From Thermoproteus uzoniensis 768-20 (lineage in GTDB: Archaea; Thermoproteota; Thermoprotei; Thermoproteales; Thermoproteaceae), in NCBI RefSeq assembly GCF_000193375.1, contig NC_015315.1, positions 1,000,622 to 1,064,621 of the forward strand: 64,000 nucleotides of DNA, given 5' to 3'. Position numbers and translations under genes: made by a program. The notes under the pieces were generated by a model, which searched no databases, had not been told where the DNA came from, and worked only from the letters and a program-made list of their open reading frames with translations. Shown here in pieces: positions 14,945-24,666 of this stretch. Position 1 is the first letter of the stretch, and every line of letters starts with the position of its first letter.

Positions 14945-17530
14945 GTGGCTTTTGAGGAAGAGGAGTTCCTAGAGGAGGGCGAGGAGATCCGGGAGTTTGA
15001 GGGGGAGGAGGTGGCCGAGTTTAAGATAAAGGGCGCCGTATCGACCTCCATACCGCCGTCGATAGTCCTCTCGGTCACCTACGACGGGGCGGAGGGCAAG
15101 GCCTTGGTGAAGCTCTACGACCCGGCGGGGGATATAGTCTACTACTGGTACGACAACACGGGACATAGGCCGTATCTCGTGACAGACCTCCCCCCCGAGG
15201 TAATCGCCGAGAAGTTCCCCGACGTGTTGAGGCATCCGGGCTTCAGCCACATGGAGGCGGTGGAGAAGTACGACGCTCTCTCCGATAGGAAGATTGTGAT
15301 GACTAAGGTATACGCCAAGGACCCCCTATCCATAGGCGGGAGTAGGAAGTCTATCAGAGACGTGTTGCCCAAGACTTGGGAGTCCAGGATAAAGTACCAC
15401 CACAGCTATCTGTTCGACAGAGGGATCATACCTGGCATGTGGTACCGCAGCGAGGGCAACGGCCTAATCCCCGTGGAGGTGGAGATACCGCCGGAGGTGG
15501 CCAAAAGCCTCTCCAGCGTCTTCTCCTCGGACGACGAGAGGGCCGAGGCGGCCAACTGGATACCGCTCTTCCAGGCCCCCATACCCCACATAAAGAGGGT
15601 GGCCATAGACATCGAGGTGTTCACGCCGCAAGAGAACAAGGTCCCCAACCCCAGAGAGGCGGAGTACGAGATAGTCTCTGTGGCCCTCGTCGGCAGCGAC
15701 GGCTTGCGCAGAGTCCTCCTCTTGAGGAGGCCCGGCGTCAACGTCGACTTGAAGGCGCTCTCGGACGCAGAGTTCGACGTGATGTTCTTCGACAGCGAAT
15801 ACGACCTAGTCGCCGAGGTGTTCAAGACCATCGTCCAGTACCCCCTAGTGGTGACGTTCAACGGCGACAACTTCGACATGCCCTATCTCTACAACAGAGC
15901 GCTCGCCCTCGGCTTCAAGAGAGAGGAGATACCGGTAGTGGCCAGGAGGGACTACGTCACCGTGGCCCCCGGCATCCACATAGACCTCTACAAGTTCTTC
16001 GCGATAAAGGCGGTCGAGGTCTACGCCTTCGGCGGCGTCTATAGAGGCGAGAGGGGCCTAGACGCCATCGCATCGGCCATACTCGGCGTCGGCAAGGTCG
16101 AGAGGCAGGGAGTCGTGTCCTCCATGCCCCTCGACGAGCTCGCCGAGTACAACTTCCGCGACGCCTTCATAACCCTCTACTTCACCCTATACAACGACGA
16201 GCTGGTCATGAAGCTCATGTTGCTCTTGTCGAGGATAGCGAAGATGCCTCTCGAGGACTTGACCAGATCCCAAGTGTCGGCCTGGATCAGGAACATGCTG
16301 TACTACGAGCACAGGAGGAGGGGCTGGCTGATACCCAACAAGGAGGATATAATAAAGTCGAGAGGCGAGGCGTACACCAAGGCGATAATCAAGGGCAAGA
16401 AATACGCGGGGGCCGTGGTCTTGGACCCGCCGGCGGGGGTCTTCTTCAACGTCTACGTGCTGGACTTCGCCTCGCTCTACCCCTCCGTTATAAGCAAGTG
16501 GAATCTGTCCTACGAGACTGTCAACTGCCAGAACAAGGAGGGGGCCGAGAAGCCCATCGCCGAGCTTCCCCACTGGATATGTAAAGGGAGGAGGGGGATA
16601 ACCAGCTTGTTGGTGGGCATCTTGAGGGACTTGAGAGTCCACGTCTACAAACGGCTCGCAAAGAGCGCGCCGACGCCGCAGGAGAAGGCCCTCTACGACG
16701 TCGTGCAGAGCGCGATGAAGGTGTTCATAAACGCGTCCTACGGAGTCTTCGGCGCCGAGACGTTCCCGCTCTACTGCCCGCCAGTCGCCGAGCTGACGAC
16801 CGCGTTGGCCAGATACGTCATGACGAGCACAGTGTTGAGGGCCATAGAGCTGGGCATGGAGCCGATATACGGCGACACGGACAGCCTCTTCTTGTTGGGC
16901 GCCTCCGACGAGAGGATAAAGGGGCTTGTGGACTACGCCGCGCAGCTCGGCATAGACATAGACCTCGACAAGATATACAGGTTCGTGCTGTTCAGCGGGC
17001 GCAAGAAGAACTACTTGGGCGTCACGTCCGACGGCGGCGTCGTGATAAAGGGGCTGGTCGGCAAGAAGCGCAACGCCCCCGTCTTCGTCAAGGAGCTCAT
17101 GGACGACATAGTGGAGAGGTTGAGGGCCATCAACACCCTCGACGACCTCTTCAAAGTGAGGGAGGAGGTGTCGGCCTTGGTCAAGGAGTACGAGTCGGAG
17201 CTACGCGAGAAGAGGATAACTCTGGACAAGCTCGCGATAAAGACCTCGCTTAACAAGGACTTGGACGAATATACCAAGAACAAGCCGCAACACGTCAAGG
17301 CCGCGGAGCTCTTGAGTAAGGCGATGGGCGTCAGGCTCGGCAAAGGCGACGTGATAGCCTATGTGAAGACCAGAGACTCGCTAGGCGTCAAGCCGGTGCA
17401 GCTGGCCCGTATAGACGAGATAGACGACCGCAAATACGTGGAGTTCATGGCGACGACTGTGGAGCAGGTGCTGGAGGCGTTGGGCTTCACCATGGAGGAG
17501 CTGAGGGGCGTGGGGAAACTGGTCGGGTGA
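14945..17530 (+). CDS. polB1: family B DNA polymerase, PolB1 (Dpo1 type)
   Basis: The main crenarchaeal replicative polymerase candidate, 861 residues. The N-terminal domain resembles Sulfolobus Dpo1 closely (YDNTGHRPY, KYHHSYLFDRGIIPGM). Exonuclease motifs are DIEVF (about residues 222-226) and TFNGDNFDMPY (about 306). Polymerase motif A is DFASLYPS (about 507), motif B is KVFINASYGVFGAETF and motif C is YGDTDS (about 642-647). The C-terminus has the Dpo1-like KNKPQHVKAAELL. All catalytic acids are present, so both polymerase and proofreading activities are expected. The first 25 residues are strongly acidic. The GTG start is fixed by the TATA element. Confidence 0.96.
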   Translation: MAFEEEEFLEEGEEIREFEGEEVAEFKIKGAVSTSIPPSIVLSVTYDGAEGKALVKLYDPAGDIVYYWYDNTGHRPYLVTDLPPEVIAEKFPDVLRHPGFSHMEAVEKYDALSDRKIVMTKVYAKDPLSIGGSRKSIRDVLPKTWESRIKYHHSYLFDRGIIPGMWYRSEGNGLIPVEVEIPPEVAKSLSSVFSSDDERAEAANWIPLFQAPIPHIKRVAIDIEVFTPQENKVPNPREAEYEIVSVALVGSDGLRRVLLLRRPGVNVDLKALSDAEFDVMFFDSEYDLVAEVFKTIVQYPLVVTFNGDNFDMPYLYNRALALGFKREEIPVVARRDYVTVAPGIHIDLYKFFAIKAVEVYAFGGVYRGERGLDAIASAILGVGKVERQGVVSSMPLDELAEYNFRDAFITLYFTLYNDELVMKLMLLLSRIAKMPLEDLTRSQVSAWIRNMLYYEHRRRGWLIPNKEDIIKSRGEAYTKAIIKGKKYAGAVVLDPPAGVFFNVYVLDFASLYPSVISKWNLSYETVNCQNKEGAEKPIAELPHWICKGRRGITSLLVGILRDLRVHVYKRLAKSAPTPQEKALYDVVQSAMKVFINASYGVFGAETFPLYCPPVAELTTALARYVMTSTVLRAIELGMEPIYGDTDSLFLLGASDERIKGLVDYAAQLGIDIDLDKIYRFVLFSGRKKNYLGVTSDGGVVIKGLVGKKRNAPVFVKELMDDIVERLRAINTLDDLFKVREEVSALVKEYESELREKRITLDKLAIKTSLNKDLDEYTKNKPQHVKAAELLSKAMGVRLGKGDVIAYVKTRDSLGVKPVQLARIDEIDDRKYVEFMATTVEQVLEALGFTMEELRGVGKLVG

Positions 17531-17545
17531 CGGGGGCCGTTTCGC

Positions 17546-17947
17546 CTATTCCTCCTCGGGGGCCGCGAACTCCTGCAACACCGAGCTGATTATCTGCTCG
17601 TCCGACGCGTCGTCTATATGGGGCGCGACGACCACCGCGTCGTCTATCCTCATGTTGTCGCCGGCCCACGTGCTGTTGTACACCACCTCGAAGACTGGCA
17701 CCGTGACCTCTATCTTGTCGCCGACTCTCTTCGGCGAGAACTCCCTTATCTTCTCCAACAACTCTCTAGTTATCGGCGCTTGGTAGCTGAGGGTCACGAA
17801 ATCCCTCAATATTATGAAGTCGGAGAGGGCGGGGTTCCATCTGTCCAGCCACCGCGCCCCCTCCTTCTTGACCGCCTCCATGATCTTCTCCTCCACGACC
17901 CTCTTCTCGACAACTTTGCCGTTGGATATCCTGGCCACCAAGCTCAT
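17546..17947 (-). CDS. conserved-looking protein of unknown function (possibly DUF2286)
   Basis: A 133-residue soluble protein: an N-terminal strand (LVARISNGKVVEKRVVEEK), a helix, NPALSDFIILRDFVTLSY, a basic central part and an acidic tail with FEVVYNSTWAGDN and VVVAPHIDD. It resembles what I recall of the crenarchaeal family DUF2286, but I am not certain. ATG 17947 was preferred over an upstream in-frame start at 18001 because a TATA-like GCGTTAAAAATGC (17966-17978) lies 24 bp away and the extra residues look non-coding. It lies tail-to-tail with polB1, 15 bp apart, so a functional link to the polymerase is not implied. Confidence 0.65.
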   Translation of the reverse strand: MSLVARISNGKVVEKRVVEEKIMEAVKKEGARWLDRWNPALSDFIILRDFVTLSYQAPITRELLEKIREFSPKRVGDKIEVTVPVFEVVYNSTWAGDNMRIDDAVVVAPHIDDASDEQIISSVLQEFAAPEEE

Positions 17948-17997
17948 AGTAGGCCGAACCGGGGGCGTTAAAAATGCTTCCCCCGCGGCGGGCGCCC

Positions 17998-18549
17998 TCA
18001 ACGCTTGAGGGCCCGGTAGGCGGCCAGAAACCTATAGGCGGCGGCCGCGTTGACGAGCGCCGCGTAGAGGTATAGGGCTGGGACCAAGGCCTCTCTGGCG
18101 AACAAGCCCACGAGCGACGCGGCGAGGAGGTAGAGGATCCTCTCGGCCCTCTCCATGAACCCGACTCCCCTCATCGAGAGCCCGAGGGACTCAGCCCTCG
18201 CCCTCACGTAGCTGATCAAGAAAGTGCCCACGAGTGAGGCATATACGAGCAGATGGGGGACAGAGGGGTAGAAGTACAGCAGGATCAACGCGTCCGTATA
18301 TCTGTCCAACGTCGAGTCCAAGAGGGCGCCCGGCCTCCCCGCGGTCCCCCTCGCCCTGGCCACCGCGCCGTCGACCACGTCGAGGGCCCCCACAGCCGCT
18401 ATGAAGGGCCAGAGAGGCCAGCCGCTCCATGTCAAAAAGACGCCGAGGAGGGCCACGACGAGGGAGAGGGCCGTTACGGCGTCGGCGGGTATGGGTATGT
18501 ACGCGCCGATTCTGTCGAGGTTTACGTACTTCCGCAACTTCTCGATCAC
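17998..18549 (-). CDS. CDP-alcohol phosphatidyltransferase family membrane enzyme
   Basis: A 183-residue membrane protein with the family signature Asp-Gly-x2-Ala-Arg-x8-Gly-x3-Asp-x3-Asp, seen as DVVDGAVARARG followed by GALLDSTLDRYTD. These enzymes transfer the phosphoryl group of a CDP-lipid, in archaea CDP-archaeol, to a polar alcohol to make membrane phospholipids. An archaetidylinositol-phosphate-synthase-like role is plausible but the acceptor cannot be read. About five or six hydrophobic segments are visible. The GTG at 18549 is 22 bp from a TATA element (CTTTATTAATA, 18566-18576); the longer start at 18561 would be too close to it. Confidence 0.85.
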   Translation of the reverse strand: MIEKLRKYVNLDRIGAYIPIPADAVTALSLVVALLGVFLTWSGWPLWPFIAAVGALDVVDGAVARARGTAGRPGALLDSTLDRYTDALILLYFYPSVPHLLVYASLVGTFLISYVRARAESLGLSMRGVGFMERAERILYLLAASLVGLFAREALVPALYLYAALVNAAAAYRFLAAYRALKR

Positions 18550-18565
18550 GGCGCCCTCCACCCGC

Positions 18566-18614
18566 CTTTATTAATACATTCGCCGCGCGGGGCCCGGCGC
18601 AAAGTTTTATAAAG
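18566..18614. promoter_or_regulatory. divergent TATA elements, CDP-alcohol transferase / rps26e
   Basis: CTTTATTAATA at 18566-18576 reads for the minus-strand gene (start 18549). TTTTATAAAG at 18605-18614 reads for rps26e (start 18635). Both are 22-26 bp from their start codons. Confidence 0.55.
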
Positions 18615-18634
18615 GGATCCGGTTCTGGGGCTGT

Positions 18635-18925
18635 ATGCCGAAGAAGAGGAAGAATCGAGGGAGGCATAAGGGCGATAAGGGCCACGAACAGACGCTACAC
18701 TGCGACAACTGCGGCAAGCTGATACCTAGGTCCAAGGCCGTGAGGGTGACCATACCCTACAGCCCCGTCCCGCCGGATCTGGCCAGAGAGCTCGAGAAAC
18801 AGGGGGCCATAATACCTAAGTACTACATCACGAGGACCTACTGCATAAACTGCGCCGTGTTCTTCGGCCTAATAAAGGTGAGGCCTAGGGAGGAGCGGAA
18901 GAAGAGGGCGCCGCTCGCGGTTTGA
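18635..18925 (+). CDS. rps26e: ribosomal protein S26e
   Basis: A small-subunit protein of archaeal/eukaryotic type, 96 residues, binding near the mRNA exit region. The zinc-binding cysteines form the pairs CDNC (about residues 24-27) and CINC (about 72-75). The N-terminus is a basic KKRKNRGRHKG tail. The start is supported by a TATA element 26 bp upstream. Its stop codon overlaps the TTG start of trmY, so the two are co-translated, linking a ribosomal protein with a tRNA-modifying enzyme. Confidence 0.95.
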   Translation: MPKKRKNRGRHKGDKGHEQTLHCDNCGKLIPRSKAVRVTIPYSPVPPDLARELEKQGAIIPKYYITRTYCINCAVFFGLIKVRPREERKKRAPLAV

Positions 18926-19410
18926 GCTTCCTGATAAAGTCAGACACAGCCTGCTGGCGGGATTTCCCGCCCGAGCCCTTGGTCAAGGGGAGGGCCGACG
19001 TCCTCCTCGACTTCGCTCTGGAGGCCTTGAGGGCCGGCGCGTCGAGGGTCTATCTGACCTTCTGCGACGGAGTCGTAGTGGAGGTCGAGCAGACCTCGGC
19101 GAGAAGCGCCAGGGAGCTCGCCAGGGAGTTGCCCAACATGAGGCGCTACGAGGCGTCTCTGAGGGATATAGTGGGGAGGTGGGCCGGGCCCGTCTTCTAT
19201 CTGCACGAGTCGGGCATCGACATAGATAGGGCGTCTATCCCGCGCGATTCGTTGATTGTGGTGGGGGATCAAGACGGCCTCTCGCAAGAGGACGAGGAGT
19301 TCTTGAGGGGGAGGGCCACGTGGGTCTCCATAGGCCCTCTGCCCTACCTCAGCTGGTTCTGCGCGCCCTACGTGGCCAGAAAGATGGGTCTGTCCCCCAG
19401 ACGTCAGTAG
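18922..19410 (+). CDS. trmY: tRNA (pseudouridine-54-N1)-methyltransferase TrmY
   Basis: A SPOUT-fold methyltransferase that methylates N1 of pseudouridine 54 in the T-loop of archaeal tRNA. The trefoil-knot region is recognisable: [30 protein letters not shown] and [20 protein letters not shown], matching the family in order and spacing. The length (162 residues) is somewhat shorter than euryarchaeal TrmY. The start is an unusual TTG at 18922 overlapping the rps26e stop (TTTGA), giving termination-reinitiation coupling. Its 3' end overlaps that of the convergent proS gene by 7 bp. Confidence 0.88.
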   Translation: MSFLIKSDTACWRDFPPEPLVKGRADVLLDFALEALRAGASRVYLTFCDGVVVEVEQTSARSARELARELPNMRRYEASLRDIVGRWAGPVFYLHESGIDIDRASIPRDSLIVVGDQDGLSQEDEEFLRGRATWVSIGPLPYLSWFCAPYVARKMGLSPRRQ

Positions 19411-20867
19411 CGCTCCGACACCCTAAGCCAGTAGCTGGCCTTCTTGTCGGGGCAGGCGAGGTCGCGCAGATCGCCGCCGCCCACGTCCGCCGGGGCGTCC
19501 ATCGGTATGCCCAACGCGTCTGCCTGGAGGAGCTCGTCTATCTTCAAGCCGCAGTCGTTGTCGCCGCTCCAGGGCACCTCGACTATCTTCCCCTCGCCGA
19601 GCGCCTTCCTCGCCTCCTCGAGGCTCTCCGCCTTCACTACGGAGGACCTAAGCCTATCCCAGGCAGAGCGCCTTAGGTTCTCCTCGATCTCGCCCAGCAA
19701 CTTCTTGACGGCGTCCTCCAGCTCGTCGAGGCCCACCGAGTATTTCTCCAAGGTGTCCCTCCTGGCCAAGACGACCGACCTCTGCTCCACGTCCCTCTTT
19801 CCTATCTCTATCCTCAAGGGGACTCCCTTGAGCTCCCAGTAGTAGAACTTCCAGCCGGGCGTTTTGTCCTCCCTATCGTCTATGTGGACCCGGACTCCGG
19901 ACGCCCTCAGCCTCTCGGCCACGCTCGAGGCCGCCTCCATGACGGCCTTCCTCTCCTCTCCGTAAATTATGGGTACGACCACCGCCTGTATGGGAGCCAG
20001 CGCGGGGGGTATCGTGGTGCCCGCGTCGTCTCCGTGTATGATTAGCATGGCGGCTATGCTCCTCTCCGATATGCCGTAGGAGGTCGTGTGGACGTATTCG
20101 TGGCTGCCGTCCGGCCTCAAGTAGGTCACCTCGAAGACCTTGGAGAAGTTTGTGCCGAGGTAGTGGACTGTCCCTATCTGCAAAGTCCTCCCGTCGGGGA
20201 GGATCGTGTCGAAGGCTATTGTGTAGACGGCGCCGGCGAATTTGTCCCACTCGGGCCTCTGGGAGATCAAGTAGGGTATACACATCTTGTCGAATATCTT
20301 CTTGTATATGTCCACGGCCAGCCTCACCTGCCTCTCGGCGTCCTCCCTATCCGCATGCGCCGTGTGGGCCTCCTTGAACATGGATATCTCCCTCACCCTG
20401 ATCATGGGGTTCGTCATCTTGGTCTCCGCCCTGAAGACGCTGACTATCTGGTAGACGGCGAGCGGCAGATCTCTGTGGTCCTGTATCCAGAGCTTGAACA
20501 TGGGCATCATGGCGGTCTCCGAGGTGGGCCTCAGTATTAGCCTCTCGCCGGCCTCCCCGCCTTTAGAGACCCAGAACACCTCCGACTCGAACCCCCTTAT
20601 GTGTTGCGACTCCTTGCTGAAGAACTCGTAGGGTATGAAGACGGGGAAGAGCACCTCTTGGTGGCCTGTGGAGTCGTGGAGCTCCCTGATGACGGCCTCG
20701 ACGTTCCTCCTTATCTTCATGCCGTAGGGCCTCCAGACGAAGGCCCCCTTCACGGGATACCTTATGTCGTATATCTCCGCCTCCCGCAGAAGCCAGTGGA
20801 ACCACTCCATCAAGTTGCCCTTGAGCTTCTCCCTAGGATGCGGCCTCGCCGCTCTGATCAACTGCAT
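19404..20867 (-). CDS. proS: prolyl-tRNA synthetase
   Basis: Charges tRNA-Pro with proline. Class II motifs are clear: motif 2 as SVFRAETK, the conserved [15 protein letters not shown], and motif 3 around [11 protein letters not shown], with the anticodon-binding domain after about residue 290 ([10 protein letters not shown]). The C-terminus ends in Tyr (VSERY), as in archaeal/eukaryotic-type ProRS, and carries a DFN-like Cys region ([15 protein letters not shown]). I chose ATG 20867 (487 residues) rather than the in-frame GTG at 20879, because the TATA element GGGTTAAAAACC at 20884-20895 is 22 bp from the ATG. Confidence 0.96.
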   Translation of the reverse strand: MQLIRAARPHPREKLKGNLMEWFHWLLREAEIYDIRYPVKGAFVWRPYGMKIRRNVEAVIRELHDSTGHQEVLFPVFIPYEFFSKESQHIRGFESEVFWVSKGGEAGERLILRPTSETAMMPMFKLWIQDHRDLPLAVYQIVSVFRAETKMTNPMIRVREISMFKEAHTAHADREDAERQVRLAVDIYKKIFDKMCIPYLISQRPEWDKFAGAVYTIAFDTILPDGRTLQIGTVHYLGTNFSKVFEVTYLRPDGSHEYVHTTSYGISERSIAAMLIIHGDDAGTTIPPALAPIQAVVVPIIYGEERKAVMEAASSVAERLRASGVRVHIDDREDKTPGWKFYYWELKGVPLRIEIGKRDVEQRSVVLARRDTLEKYSVGLDELEDAVKKLLGEIEENLRRSAWDRLRSSVVKAESLEEARKALGEGKIVEVPWSGDNDCGLKIDELLQADALGIPMDAPADVGGGDLRDLACPDKKASYWLRVSERY

Positions 20868-21223
20868 GGGGTTCGTCACGACCGGGTTAAAAACCTCTAC
20901 GCGCCGTGGGGCAGAGGGTAATTCGTTTTTATGCGGAAATCCTCAACGAGGCTCTTGAGGCGCTCGAAATACGTGGGGGCCGGCGAACGCGCTAGGTGTT
21001 GTTGGTTGCCGAGGAGGGCGGCTAGCTGTCAGTGAGGCGATTGAGGCCTCGCTTGGGCTGACGGCGTTGGGGCAAGGACCTACGGGGAGAGACGCCTTGG
21101 GCGGGCTGGGCTTGGGCCGCTTAGTCGCCGGGATCCCTACGCGTAGTCTGCTTCCGCGACGGCATATGCGGCGAGGATTTCGTGGCTCGAAGGTCGAGGA
21201 GGCTGTCGATGAGGCGAGAGAGA
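20868..21223. other. 356-bp spacer with possible gene remnants, no confident gene
   Basis: Between proS and trmI. Past the proS promoter, short frames with coding-like character appear on the plus strand in different registers: one reads [13 protein letters not shown] near 20935-20980. Another, about 21030-21255, reads SEAIEASLGLTAL and later KVEEAVDEAREITGRR. Stops separate them and no full-length frame joins them. They may be a decayed toxin-antitoxin or other accessory gene, but the family cannot be identified. The last frame runs on antisense into the trmI 3' end. Confidence 0.3.
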
Positions 21224-22009
21224 TTACGGGGAGGCGGCGGGCCGCGTCCGTCTAGGAGGCGCCCTCCCCCAGATTATAAGCCCCGTGAAGACCACGGCCC
21301 TCGTCTCGGGCCTCATCTCCCCCGGCTCTGCCTTCCACGGCCTGACCGAGACCTCGGCCATATTTATGTCGAGGAGGCCGCGGGACCTCATAGCGGCCAC
21401 GCTCTTCTGGGCGTGCTCCACGCTGGTGCTGAACACCACGAGCACTCCGCCGGGCTTCAAGGCATCTAAGGCGGCGTCCATCGCAGTCCAGGGGCTCCCC
21501 ATGTCGAGCACCACCGCGTCTAGGCCCTCGGCGCCGAAGCCGGCCGCCGCCACGTCCGCTACGGCTAGGTCGACGACCCCTTCGAGGCCTAGCGACTTTA
21601 TATTGCCCCAGGCGACCTCCGCGAAGTCGGGCCTCACCTCGTAGGTCAAGACGCGGCCCAGAGGCCCGACACGCCAGGCGAGCACCGAGGCTAGGAAGCC
21701 GGAGCCCGTCCCGGCCTCCGCGACCTCGGAGCCGGGCCCTATCCCCGACACGAGGGCTATGAACTCGGCATCGACAGGATATATAACCTGCGTCGCGTGT
21801 CTGAGGCGGGGCAGTATGTCGTATATTGTGGGCCTCAACACGTAGAGCCTATGGCCTAAGGACGTCGTCACGACGTCCCCGTAGTCTGCGTTGTCGAGAG
21901 CAGAGGCCTCCACGTACCCCCTTATGGTCTCCAGCCGCCCCCTATGCCTAGCCACAATCTTCAGCCCGTCCTCCGACACCAGCATCACCCAGTCGCCGCG
22001 CCTCACCAC
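21224..22009 (-). CDS. trmI: tRNA (adenine-N1)-methyltransferase TrmI
   Basis: A class I SAM-dependent methyltransferase forming m1A in the T-loop (positions 57/58 in archaea). It has the N-terminal small domain starting VRRGDWVMLVSEDG and the family segment TIYDILPRLRHATQVIYPVD. The SAM-binding motif is VAEAGTGSGFLASVLAW, with VLDMGSPWTAMD at motif IV. The frame is open upstream to 22123, but GTG 22009 (261 residues) starts at the usual distance from the conserved domain and lies about 24 bp after a TATA-like GCTTTAACT (22028-22036). It lies directly downstream of the cysteine-cluster protein gene. Confidence 0.9.
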   Translation of the reverse strand: MVRRGDWVMLVSEDGLKIVARHRGRLETIRGYVEASALDNADYGDVVTTSLGHRLYVLRPTIYDILPRLRHATQVIYPVDAEFIALVSGIGPGSEVAEAGTGSGFLASVLAWRVGPLGRVLTYEVRPDFAEVAWGNIKSLGLEGVVDLAVADVAAAGFGAEGLDAVVLDMGSPWTAMDAALDALKPGGVLVVFSTSVEHAQKSVAAMRSRGLLDINMAEVSVRPWKAEPGEMRPETRAVVFTGLIIWGRAPPRRTRPAASP

Positions 22010-22029
22010 GAGGCCCGTCGGGGCGTCAG

Positions 22030-22614
22030 TTAAAGCTTTGACGCGCGGGCCGCCGCCAGTGCGAACTCCAAGAACTTGTCGAAGTCCCCGTCGACCTCCG
22101 CGGACGCCACAAGCTTGTTCCACCGCTCCACGACCTCCCTATAGCTCTCCATCTCCCGCTCTCTCTCCACAGCCGCCTCGGCCTCCGCCGAGAGGTCGCG
22201 GACGGGGCCTCTGCCTATGCCTGGACAGAACCTCTCGGCGCCCTCGACCAGCTCCAGGCGCACCACGTCGCCGGGGATATATACGAAGGGGTAGAAGCGG
22301 CAGTTCAGCGGACGCGCGTCGTAGATGGAGCAGACGAAGCGCCCACTCCTCAGCTCGATGAATATACAGAAGCCGTCCAGCCTCTTCTTCAACACGAGGT
22401 AGTGCTCGCGGCCGTCGGACAGAAGAAACGCCGGCATTCCCCACTCGCCCACGGCGGCCTTGGGGATGGGCGCGGCGAAGTCCCGAGGCTTGAGGCCGGT
22501 CCTCTCGGCTATGCGCAGGAGATCCATATGGGTTATGGGGACCCAGTAGAGCCTACAGCACTCCCCGCAGAGAGCGCACTTGAACCTTATACGGGGCCCT
22601 ACCCATTCAGGCAC
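22030..22614 (-). CDS. YkgJ-family cysteine-cluster protein (zinc or Fe-S binding)
   Basis: A protein of about 194 residues with the cysteine pattern FKCALCGECCRLYW near the N-terminus, followed by CIFIE, FVCSIYDARPLNCRFYPF and a late FCPGIGRG. This is the hallmark of the YkgJ/UPF0153 cysteine-cluster family, thought to bind zinc or an Fe-S cluster. Its function is not established. The frame is open upstream into the ABC ATPase gene; GTG 22614 or TTG 22629 are the plausible starts, and I use the GTG. It follows the oppF stop by a short gap and precedes trmI by 20 bp. Confidence 0.75.
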   Translation of the reverse strand: MPEWVGPRIRFKCALCGECCRLYWVPITHMDLLRIAERTGLKPRDFAAPIPKAAVGEWGMPAFLLSDGREHYLVLKKRLDGFCIFIELRSGRFVCSIYDARPLNCRFYPFVYIPGDVVRLELVEGAERFCPGIGRGPVRDLSAEAEAAVEREREMESYREVVERWNKLVASAEVDGDFDKFLEFALAAARASKL

Positions 22615-22637
22615 GGCGGCGGGTTCCAAAACGGTGG

Positions 22638-23660
<1,023 letters not shown>

Positions 23661-23665
23661 GGCCC

Positions 23666-24664
23666 CTACAAACCGCCCGATTTAAATTGATACAGCCAGC
23701 ACGCGGCCAGATGGCGCCTCCCAGTCCAAGGCTTAAGCTCGAACGCAGGCGGCTCCCTATCGTCGCAGAGCCCCTTGAGCGCCTTGTCGTTGGCGAAGTA
23801 GGGACAGCGCGGGTGGAAGCGACATCCCTTGGGCGGGTCGATGAGGCTCGGCACCTCTCCTGGTATATAGGACAGCTGTTTGTCGGTCCTCAGAGTGGGC
23901 ATGCTGGACATAAGGCCTTGAGTGTAGGGGTGGGCCGGGGCGGCGTACATATCCTCTGCGCTACCTATCTCGGCGAGCTTCCCGGCGTACATCACGGCGA
24001 CGGAGTCGGCGAGCTCGCTGGCTAGCGCCAGGTCGTGGGTGATGAATATATACGTGAGCTTCAGCCTCGCCTTCAACTCCTTCAGCAGGTTCATTATGTT
24101 GGCTTGGGTCATGACGTCGAGAGCCGACGTTGGTTCGTCCAAGATCAGGAGCTTGGGCCTCGCCATTATGGCCATAGCTATGACCACCCTCTGCTTCATG
24201 CCGCCCGACAGCTGGTGCGGGTATCTGTTGACGACGTCCCTCGGAAGGCCCACCGACTCGAGGGAGTCTTGGGCCAGCTTGAGGGCCTCCGACTTGGGCA
24301 CGCCTTGTAGCACCAGCGGCTCCACCATCTGCTCGCCGACCGTGATGACAGGGTTGAGGGCGTTCATGGAGGCTTGCGGCACCATGGCCACTTTCCGCCA
24401 GCGTATCTCTCTCCTGAAGCGGTCCTCCGGCATGTGCAGGATCTCCTCGCCCTCTAGATAGATCTCGCCGTCGACTAACGAGACGTTCCTCTCCCAGACC
24501 CTAGTTATGGCCTTGGCCAGAGTCGACTTGCCGCTCCCGGTCTCGCCCACCACCGCAAGGGTCTCGCCCTCCTCCAGCTCGAACGAGACGCCGTCGAGGG
24601 CCTTCAGTATGCCCTTGGTCGTCTGGTAGTAGAGCCTTAAGTTTCTGACCTCCAGGAGCGGCAT
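23666..24664 (-). CDS. oligopeptide/dipeptide-type ABC importer ATPase (OppD/DppD)
   Basis: The first ATP-binding subunit, 332 residues. Walker A is VVGETGSGKSTLAKA, signature LSGGMKQRVVIAMA, Walker B LLILDEPTSALD. The C-terminal extension has GCRFHPRCPYFANDKALKGLC with the four-Cys pattern of the family. The ATG at 24664 begins immediately after the stop of the permease gene (24667). Together with the OppF-like protein it forms the ATPase heterodimer driving import at the cytoplasmic face. Confidence 0.93.
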   Translation of the reverse strand: MPLLEVRNLRLYYQTTKGILKALDGVSFELEEGETLAVVGETGSGKSTLAKAITRVWERNVSLVDGEIYLEGEEILHMPEDRFRREIRWRKVAMVPQASMNALNPVITVGEQMVEPLVLQGVPKSEALKLAQDSLESVGLPRDVVNRYPHQLSGGMKQRVVIAMAIMARPKLLILDEPTSALDVMTQANIMNLLKELKARLKLTYIFITHDLALASELADSVAVMYAGKLAEIGSAEDMYAAPAHPYTQGLMSSMPTLRTDKQLSYIPGEVPSLIDPPKGCRFHPRCPYFANDKALKGLCDDREPPAFELKPWTGRRHLAACWLYQFKSGGL

Positions 24665-24666
24665 GG

